64,000 nucleotides of DNA, taken from Staphylococcus equorum (GTDB lineage: Bacteria > Bacillota > Bacilli > Staphylococcales > Staphylococcaceae). The stretch covers positions 558,001 through 622,000 of the forward strand of contig NZ_LNNB01000009.1 in assembly GCF_001747895.1 (NCBI RefSeq), in the 5' to 3' direction. The notes under the pieces are model-generated. The model did not search any database and was not told the DNA's origin. It saw only the letters and a program-made list of their open reading frames with translations. Positions 1 to 9,600 of the stretch are shown here, piece after piece (position 1 is the first letter of the stretch; every line of letters begins with the position of its first letter). A program made the translations under genes and the position numbers.

Positions 1-1
1 T

Positions 2-238
2 CAGTCTGTAAAGTTACTCATTAAAGATCCTCTGTGGTCAGAAATACAAAGACAGTTCATTATTATAGACAGAACTGAAAGTGATCATGGGACTAACGCA
101 CATATTATTATTTCAAAAAAAGAAAGCATACAAATTGCATATGACTATCCACAATATATTACAATTATAGAACCTCAACATTATGTAGATGAATTCAAAG
201 CACATATCCAGACTTTGTTTAAAAACTATTACATTTAA
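2..238 (+). CDS. C-terminal fragment of a probable WYL-domain transcriptional regulator
   Basis: An open frame enters from the left edge and ends at TAA 236-238, giving 78 residues. The last part, with the motif IIEPQHYVDEFKAHIQTLF, resembles the C-terminal extension (WCX) of YafY-type WYL regulators, where a hydrophobic strand ending in 'EP' is followed by a helix of the kind 'LREEIKERL'. Such proteins pair an N-terminal winged helix with a ligand-sensing WYL domain and often regulate genes next to them. The N-terminal DNA-binding part lies outside the window, so the assignment rests on this tail alone. Confidence 0.5.
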   Translation, partial: QSVKLLIKDPLWSEIQRQFIIIDRTESDHGTNAHIIISKKESIQIAYDYPQYITIIEPQHYVDEFKAHIQTLFKNYYI

Positions 239-302
239 AATTAGCCTATACTCAACTTAGATATCTTCTATGCTGAATATAGGCTCTTTTATAATTAATA
301 TT

Positions 303-1301
303 TCAGTGTTGATGCTCTACATTTTTTTGCATTGCGCTAATTTTTCTATAAAAATCTGAATTACCTTTTTCTCGCTTTTCTTTTTGTTCTTTATTCCAGT
401 TGTAATATTCTATTTTACTCAATTCTTGTTTTTTTCTTAAACGTATTTTGTGTTCTTGGTAACTTAACACATTGCATAAAGTAACATGGCGGTTTTGTTT
501 TGAAGCAAGTACGAATAAATGATCTATTAGGTAGTCACATATTGAACTATGAGCAAAATTCTTCAAAATCGAAATATATAATTCTTCCTCACTAACAAGA
601 TAAATGCGATGCTTATCATCGTTTAAAAGTTTCAACAACAAATCAAAACTCATTCTCTGAGAAGGTAATCCATGTTTAAATGTTAAAAAATCTTTTGGTA
701 TTCCTGCAGTATGCCCCGATTGATAAGGGAAAAAATTAAGTACCATAACTCTGTTTGGATCAATATTAAAACGTTTTAGAGTCGAAGAAGCGTTATATAA
801 ATATTTCATAAACCATCTATGTTTATCTATATAGGGTAAAAACAGTTTCTCACCATTAAATGTTAATCTACCTTGTATATCCAATAATATTCTTTGCCGA
901 TAATCTATTACTACAGATTCTGGTATATCAGGTTCGTACATTTTAAAATCGTTTTCTGGCTGCTTTTTTAATATAACAATATCAGCTAAATCAGGGTTCC
1001 CAAAATATGGTCTAGCTATAGCAGGATTTATTTCTGCATTTTCAAATAAAATTCTTTGTCTATTTTTATCAATAATTACTTTTCCGTTTGCAAAATCTAT
1101 CATTTTTTTAAATCTAGGTATTTCAGCAAAGTTATTCCCAAAATGCTCTTTAAAATATGCTAAATCTTGTGGATGTAAAAACGCTGTCGTATCATCATTT
1201 TTTATAATTTGTTCTAAAGTATTTTGATCATAAATAGAGTTATATTGCTTCAAATATTCTTGCCAAAATTCATTGATCTCCCTTAAATATTCACTCATCA
1301 T
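303..1301 (-). CDS. Unrecognised 332-residue protein, possibly uracil-DNA-glycosylase-like fold
   Basis: I do not recognise this gene with certainty. It is soluble, has no signal peptide or membrane segment, and ends in a very basic, charged stretch (about residues 280-332). Three patches recall the UDG-like superfamily: GNPDLADIVIL at 101-111 (a glycine loop followed by a strand), VLNFFPYQSGH at 187-197, and FVLASKQNRHVTLCNVL near 265-282. I know similar patches from uncharacterised Gram-positive proteins annotated as UDG-like, but the canonical GEAPG and HPSP motifs are not seen. The ribosome-binding site AGGAGGT lies 5 bases before the first of two tandem ATGs; either could be used. It converges with the plus-strand WYL fragment and lies downstream of infB where rbfA would be expected, so it is probably accessory DNA. 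Confidence 0.6.
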   Translation of the reverse strand: MMSEYLREINEFWQEYLKQYNSIYDQNTLEQIIKNDDTTAFLHPQDLAYFKEHFGNNFAEIPRFKKMIDFANGKVIIDKNRQRILFENAEINPAIARPYFGNPDLADIVILKKQPENDFKMYEPDIPESVVIDYRQRILLDIQGRLTFNGEKLFLPYIDKHRWFMKYLYNASSTLKRFNIDPNRVMVLNFFPYQSGHTAGIPKDFLTFKHGLPSQRMSFDLLLKLLNDDKHRIYLVSEEELYISILKNFAHSSICDYLIDHLFVLASKQNRHVTLCNVLSYQEHKIRLRKKQELSKIEYYNWNKEQKEKREKGNSDFYRKISAMQKNVEHQH

Positions 1302-1911
1302 TTATAACCTCCTATTTCATTTAATTGTAATTAAGTACATAGACAGCTAGTGTCAGTAAAATAGTTATCCCAAAATTTCACTATAATATTTTGACTTATT
1401 CGCAACCAAATAAATACATATGATTTATAAAACATATGCTACCCTTTTTAATATTTAATTATTGTGAAAACTGTTTGGTTAAAGCGTTTTATAATTTGAT
1501 TTTTAAAGTAAGCTACATCATTACGAGGGGTTAAAATTTTTTTCTAATTGAAGTTGTAATATTAAGTTATATTATATTTTAATACATAAACTAAATCGCT
1601 AGTTTGTTATGTAATAATATCATTATACTTATATATTTCACTTTTGGATAGCACTTTAATATTAATAATTATATTAAAAAATACAGCCATAGCATCTTTT
1701 CCAGATAAAAAGCCTCCAATAATTTGTATGCTTAAGAAAGACTACATACTAATTCCTATAAAGGCATTTGATTTATTTTTATATAGAAAATCATTGTTCA
1801 AATTCAGTTATATATTTTCACTTAAAATATGACAATACTTTGAGCCAACTCTTGCGACAAAGCACTAGCCAAAAACTACAGGTTGAAGCTGTGCCTGCTG
1901 AAATCGTGCAT
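1302..1911. other. AT-rich spacer without a supported gene
   Basis: Two short plus-strand open frames (1644-1832 and 1768-1953) overlap each other in different frames. They have no ribosome-binding site and no recognisable protein, and I do not call them. The part from about 1840 onward belongs to a repeat that is also found downstream of fakA. Nothing else could be identified. Confidence 0.5.
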
Positions 1912-1980
1912 AAAAAAATGCCAACAAAGTCAGAGACTTTGTTGACACTCTGAAAGCCTCTAAATTATTGGAGGTTTTCT
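1860..1980. repeat. Intergenic two-hairpin repeat, copy A
   Basis: This copy holds the terminator stem at 1912-1946 and a second short hairpin at 1953-1978. The order of parts matches a stretch downstream of fakA (about 60840-60930): a 'GTGCAnAAAAAAAT' tract, a CAACAAAG stem, a short spacer, then a second stem around 'CCTnnA'. Such resemblance between two unrelated operon ends suggests a dispersed intergenic repeat rather than two independent terminators. Confidence 0.45.
1912..1946 (-). terminator. Intrinsic terminator downstream of infB
   Basis: On the minus strand a 12-bp stem (GTCAACAAAGTC pairing with GACTTTGTTGGC, one wobble) with a 3-base loop is followed by ATTTTTTT. It lies 64 bases past the infB stop codon and would end the rimP-nusA-ylxR-ylxQ-infB transcript. 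Confidence 0.75.
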
Positions 1981-2009
1981 ATCATTAAATTGGATTCATC
2001 TCCAATTAT

Positions 2010-4130
2010 TTATCTTTTTATTTCGACCATTTCAAAAGCTTCAATAATGTCGCCTTCTTTTAAGTCATTGTATTTCTCAACTGTGATACCACATTCGTAG
2101 CCTTTAGCAACTTCTTTAGCATCATCTTTAAAACGTTTTAGAGTGTCTAATTCGCCCTCAAATTGCACAATATTATCTCTGATGACACGAACGCCAGCGT
2201 TACGCGTGATTTTACCATCAATAACATAACTACCTGCGATTGTACCAACTTTAGAAACTTTGAATGTTTGACGAACTTCTGCTTGTCCAATTATTTGTTC
2301 TTCGAATTCTGGATCTAGCATACCTTTCATCGCGAATTCAATTTCTTCTATAACACTATAAATAACACGGTGTAGACGCATATCAACGCCTTCAGTCTCA
2401 GCAGCACGTTTCGCACCTGTATCAGGACGCACGTTAAAGCCAATAATAATACCATTTGAAGCGTTAGCTAATGTAACGTCAGATTCGTTAATTGCACCCA
2501 CAGCAGTGTGAATGATACGTACATTGACGCCTTCAACGTCTATCTTCATTAGAGATGCAGCAAGTGCTTCTACTGAACCTTGCACGTCACCTTTAATAAT
2601 AACATTTAAGTCTTTCATTTCACCTTGTTTCATTTGTTCAAACAAGTTATCTAATGAAACGCTCTTACTTTCATGACGTTGTTGAATTACGTTCGCTTCA
2701 TGACGAGATTCACCAATACGTCTTGCTTGTTTTTCATCTTTGAAAACCACAAATCGATCGCCTGCTTTTGGCACATCATGAATACCAGTAATTTCAACTG
2801 GTGTAGATGGTCCTGCAGTTTTAATACGTTGGCCTAGGTCATTGACCATAGCACGAATTCTACCATACGTATTTCCAACTACTAAAGAATCACCAACGTT
2901 AAGTGTACCATTTTGTACTAATAATGAGGCTGATGGACCACGTGATTTATCTAATTCAGCTTCGATTACTGTACCGACAGCTTTTTTACTTGGATTAGCT
3001 TTTAATTCTTGTACTTCAGAAGTAAGTACAATCATTTCTATTAAATCATCAATGCCATCTCCACTTAATGCTGAGAGTGGAACAAAGATTGTATCGCCGC
3101 CCCAGTCCTCAGGAACTAAACCATATTCAGTTAGTTCTTGCATTACACGATCTGGATTTGATGTTGGTTTATCAATTTTGTTAACAGCAACAATTGTAGG
3201 TACATTTGCTTCTTTAGCATGATTGATTGCTTCAATTGTTTGAGGCATAACACCATCATCTGCTGCTACAACTAAAACAGTTATATCCGTCACTTGTGCA
3301 CCACGCGCACGCATTGTTGTAAACGCTGCGTGACCTGGAGTATCTAAGAACGTAATTTTTTTACCGTCATTTTCAATTTGGTAAGCACCGATATGTTGTG
3401 TAATACCACCAGCTTCTGCAGCTGTTACTTTTGTATGACGAATAGAATCTAGTAACGTTGTTTTACCATGGTCAACGTGCCCCATGATTGTAACAACCGC
3501 TGGACGTTCAACAGCATCTTCATCTTCAGTTTCATCATCGAAGTAAATTGATAAATCTTCTTCATCAATAACAATTTCTTTTTCAGCTTCAACGCCGTAA
3601 TCATCAACGATTAACTCAAGTGTTTCTTCATCTAATGATTGATTAATATTAGCCATAATACCAAGTAAGAATAACTTTTTAACAATACCTGAAGACTCTA
3701 CGTTTAATTTCTCAGCAAGTTCACCTACTGTAATACCTTCTTGATAAGTGATTTTTTCTGGAATTTCTTTAGGTTCTTCTTGTTTCATTTGTTTTGCTTT
3801 TTTATTATTCTTTTTGTTGTTTTTGTTATTCGGTTTATTATTGTTTGATTTATTATTTTGGTTACCTTTGTTATTTTGATTATTCTTGTTGTTTTGGTTA
3901 CCTTTATTATTTGATGATTGTTGCTTGTTTTGAGCAGTTTTTTGTTGTTTTTTCTCTGCTTCTTTTGCTTTTTCAGGTTTGTAAATTTTATCTAATGCGT
4001 GGATTTGATTATCTTCTAACGTTTGCATATGACTTGTTACCTCAACGTCCATCTTTTGCAATTCGTCGATAATATCTCTACTCTTTAATTTTAAATCTTT
4101 AGCGTATTCGTAAATTCTTTGTTTACTCAT
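2010..4130 (-). CDS. infB: Translation initiation factor IF-2
   Basis: This GTPase places fMet-tRNA on the 30S subunit and promotes subunit joining. I chose the start at [13 protein letters not shown] (706 residues), preceded by AAGGAG with 8 bases spacing. An in-frame ATG 27 bases upstream would overlap ylxQ and has no family support. The order is: N-terminal IF2_N helix domain; an Asn/Lys-rich low-complexity linker (about residues 60-115); a second IF2_N; the GTPase domain with G1 [10 protein letters not shown]3 DTPGH and G4 NKID; then domains II, III and the fMet-tRNA-binding C2. It starts 4 bases after the ylxQ stop and is the last gene of the nusA operon. In S. aureus rbfA follows infB; here it does not. 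Confidence 0.97.
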   Translation of the reverse strand: MSKQRIYEYAKDLKLKSRDIIDELQKMDVEVTSHMQTLEDNQIHALDKIYKPEKAKEAEKKQQKTAQNKQQSSNNKGNQNNKNNQNNKGNQNNKSNNNKPNNKNNKKNNKKAKQMKQEEPKEIPEKITYQEGITVGELAEKLNVESSGIVKKLFLLGIMANINQSLDEETLELIVDDYGVEAEKEIVIDEEDLSIYFDDETEDEDAVERPAVVTIMGHVDHGKTTLLDSIRHTKVTAAEAGGITQHIGAYQIENDGKKITFLDTPGHAAFTTMRARGAQVTDITVLVVAADDGVMPQTIEAINHAKEANVPTIVAVNKIDKPTSNPDRVMQELTEYGLVPEDWGGDTIFVPLSALSGDGIDDLIEMIVLTSEVQELKANPSKKAVGTVIEAELDKSRGPSASLLVQNGTLNVGDSLVVGNTYGRIRAMVNDLGQRIKTAGPSTPVEITGIHDVPKAGDRFVVFKDEKQARRIGESRHEANVIQQRHESKSVSLDNLFEQMKQGEMKDLNVIIKGDVQGSVEALAASLMKIDVEGVNVRIIHTAVGAINESDVTLANASNGIIIGFNVRPDTGAKRAAETEGVDMRLHRVIYSVIEEIEFAMKGMLDPEFEEQIIGQAEVRQTFKVSKVGTIAGSYVIDGKITRNAGVRVIRDNIVQFEGELDTLKRFKDDAKEVAKGYECGITVEKYNDLKEGDIIEAFEMVEIKR

Positions 4131-4134
4131 ATAG

Positions 4135-4452
4135 TCACTCCTTACGATATTCATCAATCATTGACAATAACTTTTTAGCAAAGCCTTGATCAGTGATTCC
4201 AATGTTTACACGTTCTGCTTTACCTAAAGCCTGTCCTAATTCAGCTCTCGTTCCAAATATGCGTAATGATATATGGTAACTTTCACATTTGTTCTGCATC
4301 ACTTTCATTGTGTTGTCAGAAGCATCTGTTGCAATGATTACGAGCTTTAATTTATTGTTCTTCAAATCATTTATAATGACTGATTCGCCTGTTTTCACTT
4401 TTCCTGCACGCATTGCTAATCCTAAAAAATTCACGATTTTTTCTTTTGTCAT
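4135..4452 (-). CDS. ylxQ: YlxQ, L7Ae-family RNA-binding protein
   Basis: A 105-residue protein of the L7Ae/L30e/S12e family, which bind kink-turn RNA and associate with ribosomes in Bacillus. It begins with [19 protein letters not shown], a signature of this family, and carries the central [11 protein letters not shown] segment that corresponds to the RNA-contacting loop. It overlaps the end of ylxR by 4 bases (ATGA), so the two are probably translationally coupled. Its exact role in translation is not settled in the literature I know. Confidence 0.92.
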   Translation of the reverse strand: MTKEKIVNFLGLAMRAGKVKTGESVIINDLKNNKLKLVIIATDASDNTMKVMQNKCESYHISLRIFGTRAELGQALGKAERVNIGITDQGFAKKLLSMIDEYRKE

Positions 4453-4733
4453 TTAGGTATCTCTTCACGATAGATAAGACGTATAATCTCTTTATAAACA
4501 GGCTCTAACGTTTCAGCATTAGATTTGAAATATCTTTCTAATGTTTCCTTTTGTTGTGCTTCTTCTACTAATTTAACATTTTTAGATACATAAGCGCCAC
4601 GGCCTTGTTGTTTGCCAGTTGCATCAGCAAAAATTTGTCCGTCTTTATTAATTACAACTCTAATCATGTCATTCTTAGGGTACATTTCATTTGAAAGTAT
4701 ACATTTACGCATTGGAATTTTTTTCTTTTTCAT
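4449..4733 (-). CDS. ylxR: YlxR (DUF448) RNA-binding protein
   Basis: A 94-residue member of the YlxR family, found almost everywhere between nusA and infB. The motif MRKCILSNEMYPKNDMIRV near the start and GRGAYVSKN near residue 45 are the conserved RNA-binding surface. In Clostridium and Bacillus YlxR has been linked to RNase P and to general transcription. It starts from an ATG preceded by GGAGTG. It lies 17 bases after nusA and overlaps ylxQ. Confidence 0.92.
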   Translation of the reverse strand: MKKKKIPMRKCILSNEMYPKNDMIRVVINKDGQIFADATGKQQGRGAYVSKNVKLVEEAQQKETLERYFKSNAETLEPVYKEIIRLIYREEIPK

Positions 4734-4750
4734 AAAGTTATCACTCCAAG

Positions 4751-5926
4751 TTATTTTTCAGCGTCTTCTTCTTCAGTTACTGTTTCAGAAACTTCATTGA
4801 CTGTTTCTTCCAAATCAACATTTTCTTCGTCAACAACATCATTAAGTTGATCTTCTGTATCTTCAACATCTACCGGATAGACACCTGCTTCTCTAGCATC
4901 TGTTTCTGATTTAATATCAATTTTCCAACCAGTTAATTTAGCAGCTAAACGGGCATTTTGTCCACGTTTACCTATAGCTAATGATAATTGATAATCTGGC
5001 ACTACAACTACGGTTGATTGGTTTTCTTCATCAACAATAACTTGTAATACTTGTGATGGGCTTAAAGCATTTTTTACAAACACTTTAGGATCTTCATCCC
5101 ATTGCACAATATCAATTTTCTCTCCGCCAAGTTCTTCAACAACAGCTTCAACACGACTACCTTTAGAACCTACACAAGCACCTACTGCATCGATGTCATG
5201 GTTGTCTGAGTGTACACTGATTTTTGAGCGATCGCCAGCTTCTCGAGCTACAGATTTAACTACAACTGTACCGTCAAAGATTTCTGGTACTTCTTGTTCA
5301 AATAAACGTTTTAATAAACCTGGATGGCTTCTTGAAACGTATATTTGTGGTCCTTTTGTAGTTTGTTCAACTTTGTTCACATACACTCTTATTCTTTCGT
5401 TAGGAATGTAGCTTTCATTTGGACTTCTTTCTGCTTCAGACAATACAGCTTCAGTACGCCCTAAGTTTACATATACATAACGATGATCTACTCTGTCAAT
5501 AAGACCAGTAACAATATCATCTTCTTTGTCGATGAATTCATCATAAAGTATTTCACGTTCAGCATCACGTAAACGTTGCATAACAGCTTGCTTAGCTGCT
5601 TGCGCACCTACACGTCCAAAATCACTTGGTGTTACGTCTTCTTCGTAAATATCACCAATTTCATATGCTGGGTTTTTTACTAGTGCCGTACTTAAATCGA
5701 TTTCTTCTCTGTTATCAAATGATTCTTCAACCACTTCTTTACGTGCGATAACATTGAATGTACCTTCATCCATATTTAATTCAACACGAACGTTTCTTGC
5801 ACTTTCATAATTCTTTTTATAAGCAGTAATTAACGCCGCTTCTATAGCATCAATTAATACTTCTCTAGGAATTTTCTTTTCTTTTTCTAAGTACTCAGTA
5901 GCTAATAATAATTCATTACTTGACAC
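4751..5926 (-). CDS. nusA: Transcription termination/antitermination protein NusA
   Basis: NusA binds RNA polymerase and nascent RNA to control pausing and intrinsic termination. The 391-residue protein has the N-terminal polymerase-binding domain (about 1-125), an S1 domain ([18 protein letters not shown] near 138), and KH1 and KH2 domains with the GxxG loops GSKGSR and GKRGQN. It ends in an acidic tail rich in Glu, Asp and Val. The start is GTG at 5926, with GGAGGATG upstream; the first residues [17 protein letters not shown] match the S. aureus protein. It follows rimP by 23 bases. Confidence 0.97.
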   Translation of the reverse strand: MSSNELLLATEYLEKEKKIPREVLIDAIEAALITAYKKNYESARNVRVELNMDEGTFNVIARKEVVEESFDNREEIDLSTALVKNPAYEIGDIYEEDVTPSDFGRVGAQAAKQAVMQRLRDAEREILYDEFIDKEDDIVTGLIDRVDHRYVYVNLGRTEAVLSEAERSPNESYIPNERIRVYVNKVEQTTKGPQIYVSRSHPGLLKRLFEQEVPEIFDGTVVVKSVAREAGDRSKISVHSDNHDIDAVGACVGSKGSRVEAVVEELGGEKIDIVQWDEDPKVFVKNALSPSQVLQVIVDEENQSTVVVVPDYQLSLAIGKRGQNARLAAKLTGWKIDIKSETDAREAGVYPVDVEDTEDQLNDVVDEENVDLEETVNEVSETVTEEEDAEK

Positions 5927-5949
5927 GATTTATCATCCTCCTCGTCACG

Positions 5950-6417
5950 TTATATAATTACTGCATGACGTGCTTTAGCGATTTTACTTCTTGGTATTTC
6001 AACTTGTTTTGTTCTTGACTTATCTTTGACTTCCATAACTATTGTTTCATCATCAACTGATTGCAATATACCTAACCATTCTTTTGCGCCTTCGATTGGA
6101 GCATATAAAGAAACAAATACGGGTTTAGTCACAGCGTTGTGATAATCTTTTTCTTTTTTAATTGGTCTTTCAGCACCAGGTGAGGCAACATCTAAATAAT
6201 ACATCTGTTCGATAGGATCTTCTGAGTCCATTACTTCACTGATTTTTTCAGAAGCAAGCGCACAATCATTTAAATCTACGCCACCTTCTTTATCGATAGA
6301 TACTCTTAAAAAATGATCGTTTCCTTCTTTTGTAAACTCAACTTCTACTAATTCAAAATTTAAGTCGTCAAGGACAGGTTGAATTATTGCTTCAACTTGC
6401 TCAGTTATTTTACTCAT
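5950..6417 (-). CDS. rimP: Ribosome maturation factor RimP
   Basis: RimP assists early assembly of the 30S subunit around S5 and S12. I start it at MSKITEQVEAI (155 residues, as in S. aureus), preceded by AGGAGGTC with good spacing. A longer in-frame reading to 6465 would run through the leader hairpin and is rejected. The SPGAERPIKKEKDY motif in the middle is the family signature, followed by the SH3-like C-terminal domain. It is the first gene of the operon that continues through nusA to infB. Confidence 0.95.
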   Translation of the reverse strand: MSKITEQVEAIIQPVLDDLNFELVEVEFTKEGNDHFLRVSIDKEGGVDLNDCALASEKISEVMDSEDPIEQMYYLDVASPGAERPIKKEKDYHNAVTKPVFVSLYAPIEGAKEWLGILQSVDDETIVMEVKDKSRTKQVEIPRSKIAKARHAVII

Positions 6418-6436
6418 GCTGACCTCCTGTTTTGGC

Positions 6437-6470
6437 AAATAGAAAAGAGCGGGTATTATGCCCACTCTTT
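6437..6470 (-). promoter_or_regulatory. Attenuator-like hairpin in the rimP leader
   Basis: On the minus strand an 8-bp stem (AGAGTGGG pairing with CCCGCTCT, one wobble) is followed by the U-rich TTTTCTATTT, the layout of an intrinsic terminator. It lies between the promoter at 6501-6529 and the rimP start at 6417. A conserved rimP leader hairpin is known in Bacilli, and NusA can affect termination in such leaders; control of this operon by NusA is therefore inferred, not shown. Confidence 0.55.
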
Positions 6471-6500
6471 CTGCCTGAGTCTAATTTTTTAAGCACTGTT

Positions 6501-6529
6501 ATTATATCATATGTTTATTTGGTAGACAA
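6501..6529 (-). promoter_or_regulatory. Sigma-A promoter of the rimP-nusA-infB operon
   Basis: Minus strand: -35 TTGTCT (6524-6529), 17-bp spacer, -10 TATAAT (6501-6506). Transcription would start near 6494, about 75 bases before rimP and upstream of the leader hairpin, so this operon need not depend on readthrough from polC. Confidence 0.75.
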
Positions 6530-6604
6530 ATAACTATATTTGTAAAAAGCCTATAATGACAAGTTAATTCATGCTTTTTGTTTTTTATTAAGTCTTTTCG
6601 TTCA

Positions 6605-9600
6605 TTACATATCGAATATTGATAATTGCGCTTTATCAGGTAAATTAGGTAAAGAGCCTAATTCATCTAAGTATTCTATTACTTTTTGTGATAAACCAGC
6701 CTTTTTATTTAAATCTTCTTTAGATAAAAATGGGCCTTCTTCTCGAGCTTCTACAATTCTTTGCGCAACATTTTCACCTAAACCTGGAACAGATATAAAT
6801 GGTGGAATCAATGTATCGCCTTCAATAATAAACTCAAATGATTTACTTTTTTCTAAACTAATTGGCTGCATACGAAAACCACGCTGTGCCATTTCATTCA
6901 TTATTTCAAGCACTGTTAAAGTATCTTTTTCTTTTTTAGCTAAATCCATATAACGTGAATACATATCATTAACAGTATTACGAATACTTTCTTTATCTTT
7001 AATCATTGTAATTAAATCAAAGTCAGATGCACGTACTGTGAAATAACTTGCATAATAATATAGTGGATAATGTACTTTAAAGTAAGCAATTCTTACCGCC
7101 ATTAACACATAAGCTGCGGCATGGGCTTTAGGGAACATGTATTTTATTTTTCTACATGAATCTAAATACCAATCAGGTACTTCATTGTCTACCATTGCTT
7201 CAACCATATCGTCAGTCAATCCTTTACCTTTACGCACAAATTCCATTGTCTTAAAGGCAAGTGACGGCTCTAAACCGTTATACATTAAATAAACCATAAT
7301 ATCATCACGACAACAGATTACACTCGCTAAATCACATTTACCTGAACGTATTAAATCTTGAGCGTTCCCTAACCATACATCTGTACCATGTGATAATCCT
7401 GATATTCTAACAAGCTCTGAAAATGTTGTTGGTTTCGTATCTTCTAACATTTGTCTAACAAAGCCAGTACCAAATTCTGGTACACCAAACGTGCCAGTTT
7501 TACATAAAATTTCCTCTTGTGTGACACCTAAAGGTTCAGGTGAACTAAAGATGCCCATTGTTTCTTTATCATCCACTGGAATTGTTTTAGGATCTATTCC
7601 TGATAAGTCTTGTAACATACGAATCATTGTTGGATCATCGTGTCCAAGGATATCTAACTTCAGAACGTTATCATGAATGGAGTGGAAATCAAAATGCGTT
7701 GTCATCCAAGATGAAGACTGATCGTCCGCTGGGAACTGTACAGGTGTAAAATCATATATATCCATATAATCAGGTACAACAATAATCCCACCTGGATGTT
7801 GTCCAGATGTACGTTTAACGCCTGTACAACCTTTAACAAGTCTGTCTACTTCTGCACCACGTTTATGGATACCTTGGTCATTTAAATACCCCTTCACATA
7901 ACCAAAAGCTGTTTTCTCTGCGACTGTACCAATTGTTCCAGCACGGAATACTTTATCATCACCAAATAATTCTTTTGTATAATTATGTGCATTCGGTTGA
8001 TATTCTCCACTAAAGTTCAAGTCAATATCTGGTACTTTATCGCCTTTAAAGCCTAAGAATGTTTCGAAAGGAATATCTTGACCTTCTTTAATAAGGACGC
8101 TACCACAAGTTTCACATTTTTTATCTGGCAAATCAAAACCAGAGCCAACAGAGCCATCATCAAAGAATTCACTCGTTTTACATTTCGGACAAATGTAATG
8201 TGGTGGTAATGGATTAACTTCTGTGATTTCTGTCATGGTTGCTACAAAACTTGAACCTACAGAACCACGTGAACCAACGAGATATCCATCATTTAAAGAC
8301 TTTTTAACAAGCCGTTGTGAAATAAGGTATATAACAGAGAAACCATTACCTATAATACTTTCTAATTCTTTTTCAAGACGATCAATTACAATTTGTGGTA
8401 AATCTTCACCATAGAGGTCTTTCGCATTAGAATAGCTCATTTCTCGAATTTCTTCATTTGCGCCTTCCATTCTCGGTGTATATAGCTCATCTTTGATTGG
8501 AACAACGCGCTCTATACGATCTGCTAGCTCATTTGTATTCTTAATGACAAGTTCATAGGCTTTTTCTTCACCCAAGAAGTGCAGTTCATCTAACATTTCG
8601 TCTGTAGTTCTAAAATGCGCCTTTGGCAATGTAGAACGGTTTAATGGATTACCAGGTTGTGCAGCAATCAATATTTTACGCGCAATCGAATCATGTTCAT
8701 TCAAATAGTGTGCATTGCCTGTAGCTATGACTGGAATATCGTTGACTTCACCCGCACGGATTAAACGATTATATATTTCATGTAATGTTTCATTATCACG
8801 TATCAGTTCTCTATCAATTAGGCCTTGATATAAAGCAGGCGGTTGAATTTCAATGAAATCATAGTATTGAGCTATACGTTCAACTTGAGACTGGTCTTTT
8901 TGCATTACTGCAGTAAATACTTCTCCTTCGTCACATGCAGAACCAACGAGAATACCTTCACGATATTCATCTAATAGTGAACGTGGAATTCTAGGTGTTC
9001 GATAATAATATTGAACTAAGGACGCACTTACAATCTTGAATAAGTTTTTAAGACCCTGTTGATTTTGAACAATAAGCGTGACGTGGTTCGGACGTGCACG
9101 TTTGTAAGCATCTTCGTTTGATAATGATGTATTAATATCTTGGTGATTATGAACACCGAGTTCTTCTAATTGTTTAAGCATTTTAATAAACATATAAGCC
9201 GTTGCTTCCGTATCGTAAATCGCTCTATGGTGTTGAGTTAACTCTACACCGTACTTTTTGGCTAAGAAATTCAGTCCATGTTTACCGTATTCAGTATTGA
9301 TTGTTCTTGATAATTCAAGTGTATCTATTACAGCGTTTGTAGACGCGCCAATACCAACATGTTCATATCCTGTATCAATAAAGCCCATATCAAAGGATGC
9401 GTTATGTGCCACGAAAATAGCGTCCCCTACCCATGCTTTAAACTCAGTAAGAACTTCTTCAATTTCTGGTGCATCAACTAACATATCATCCGTGATATGT
9501 GTCAAATTAATAATAACGTCGGATAAACGTTCATGTGGGTTACTAAAACGTTCAAACTTATCAATGATTTCTCCGTCTTTAACTTTGACTGCAGCGAGCT

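Noticed and set aside
1644-1953. Two overlapping plus-strand frames of about 61 codons
   Set aside because: No ribosome-binding site; the second runs into the infB terminator repeat; composition fits random AT-rich DNA.
3794-4072. 92-codon Cys/Tyr/Phe-rich plus-strand frame
   Set aside because: It is the complement of the Asn/Lys-rich IF-2 linker.
4131-4157. Upstream ATG that would lengthen IF-2 by nine residues
   Set aside because: It overlaps ylxQ and the AAGGAG site that serves the inner ATG; family members start at MSKQR.
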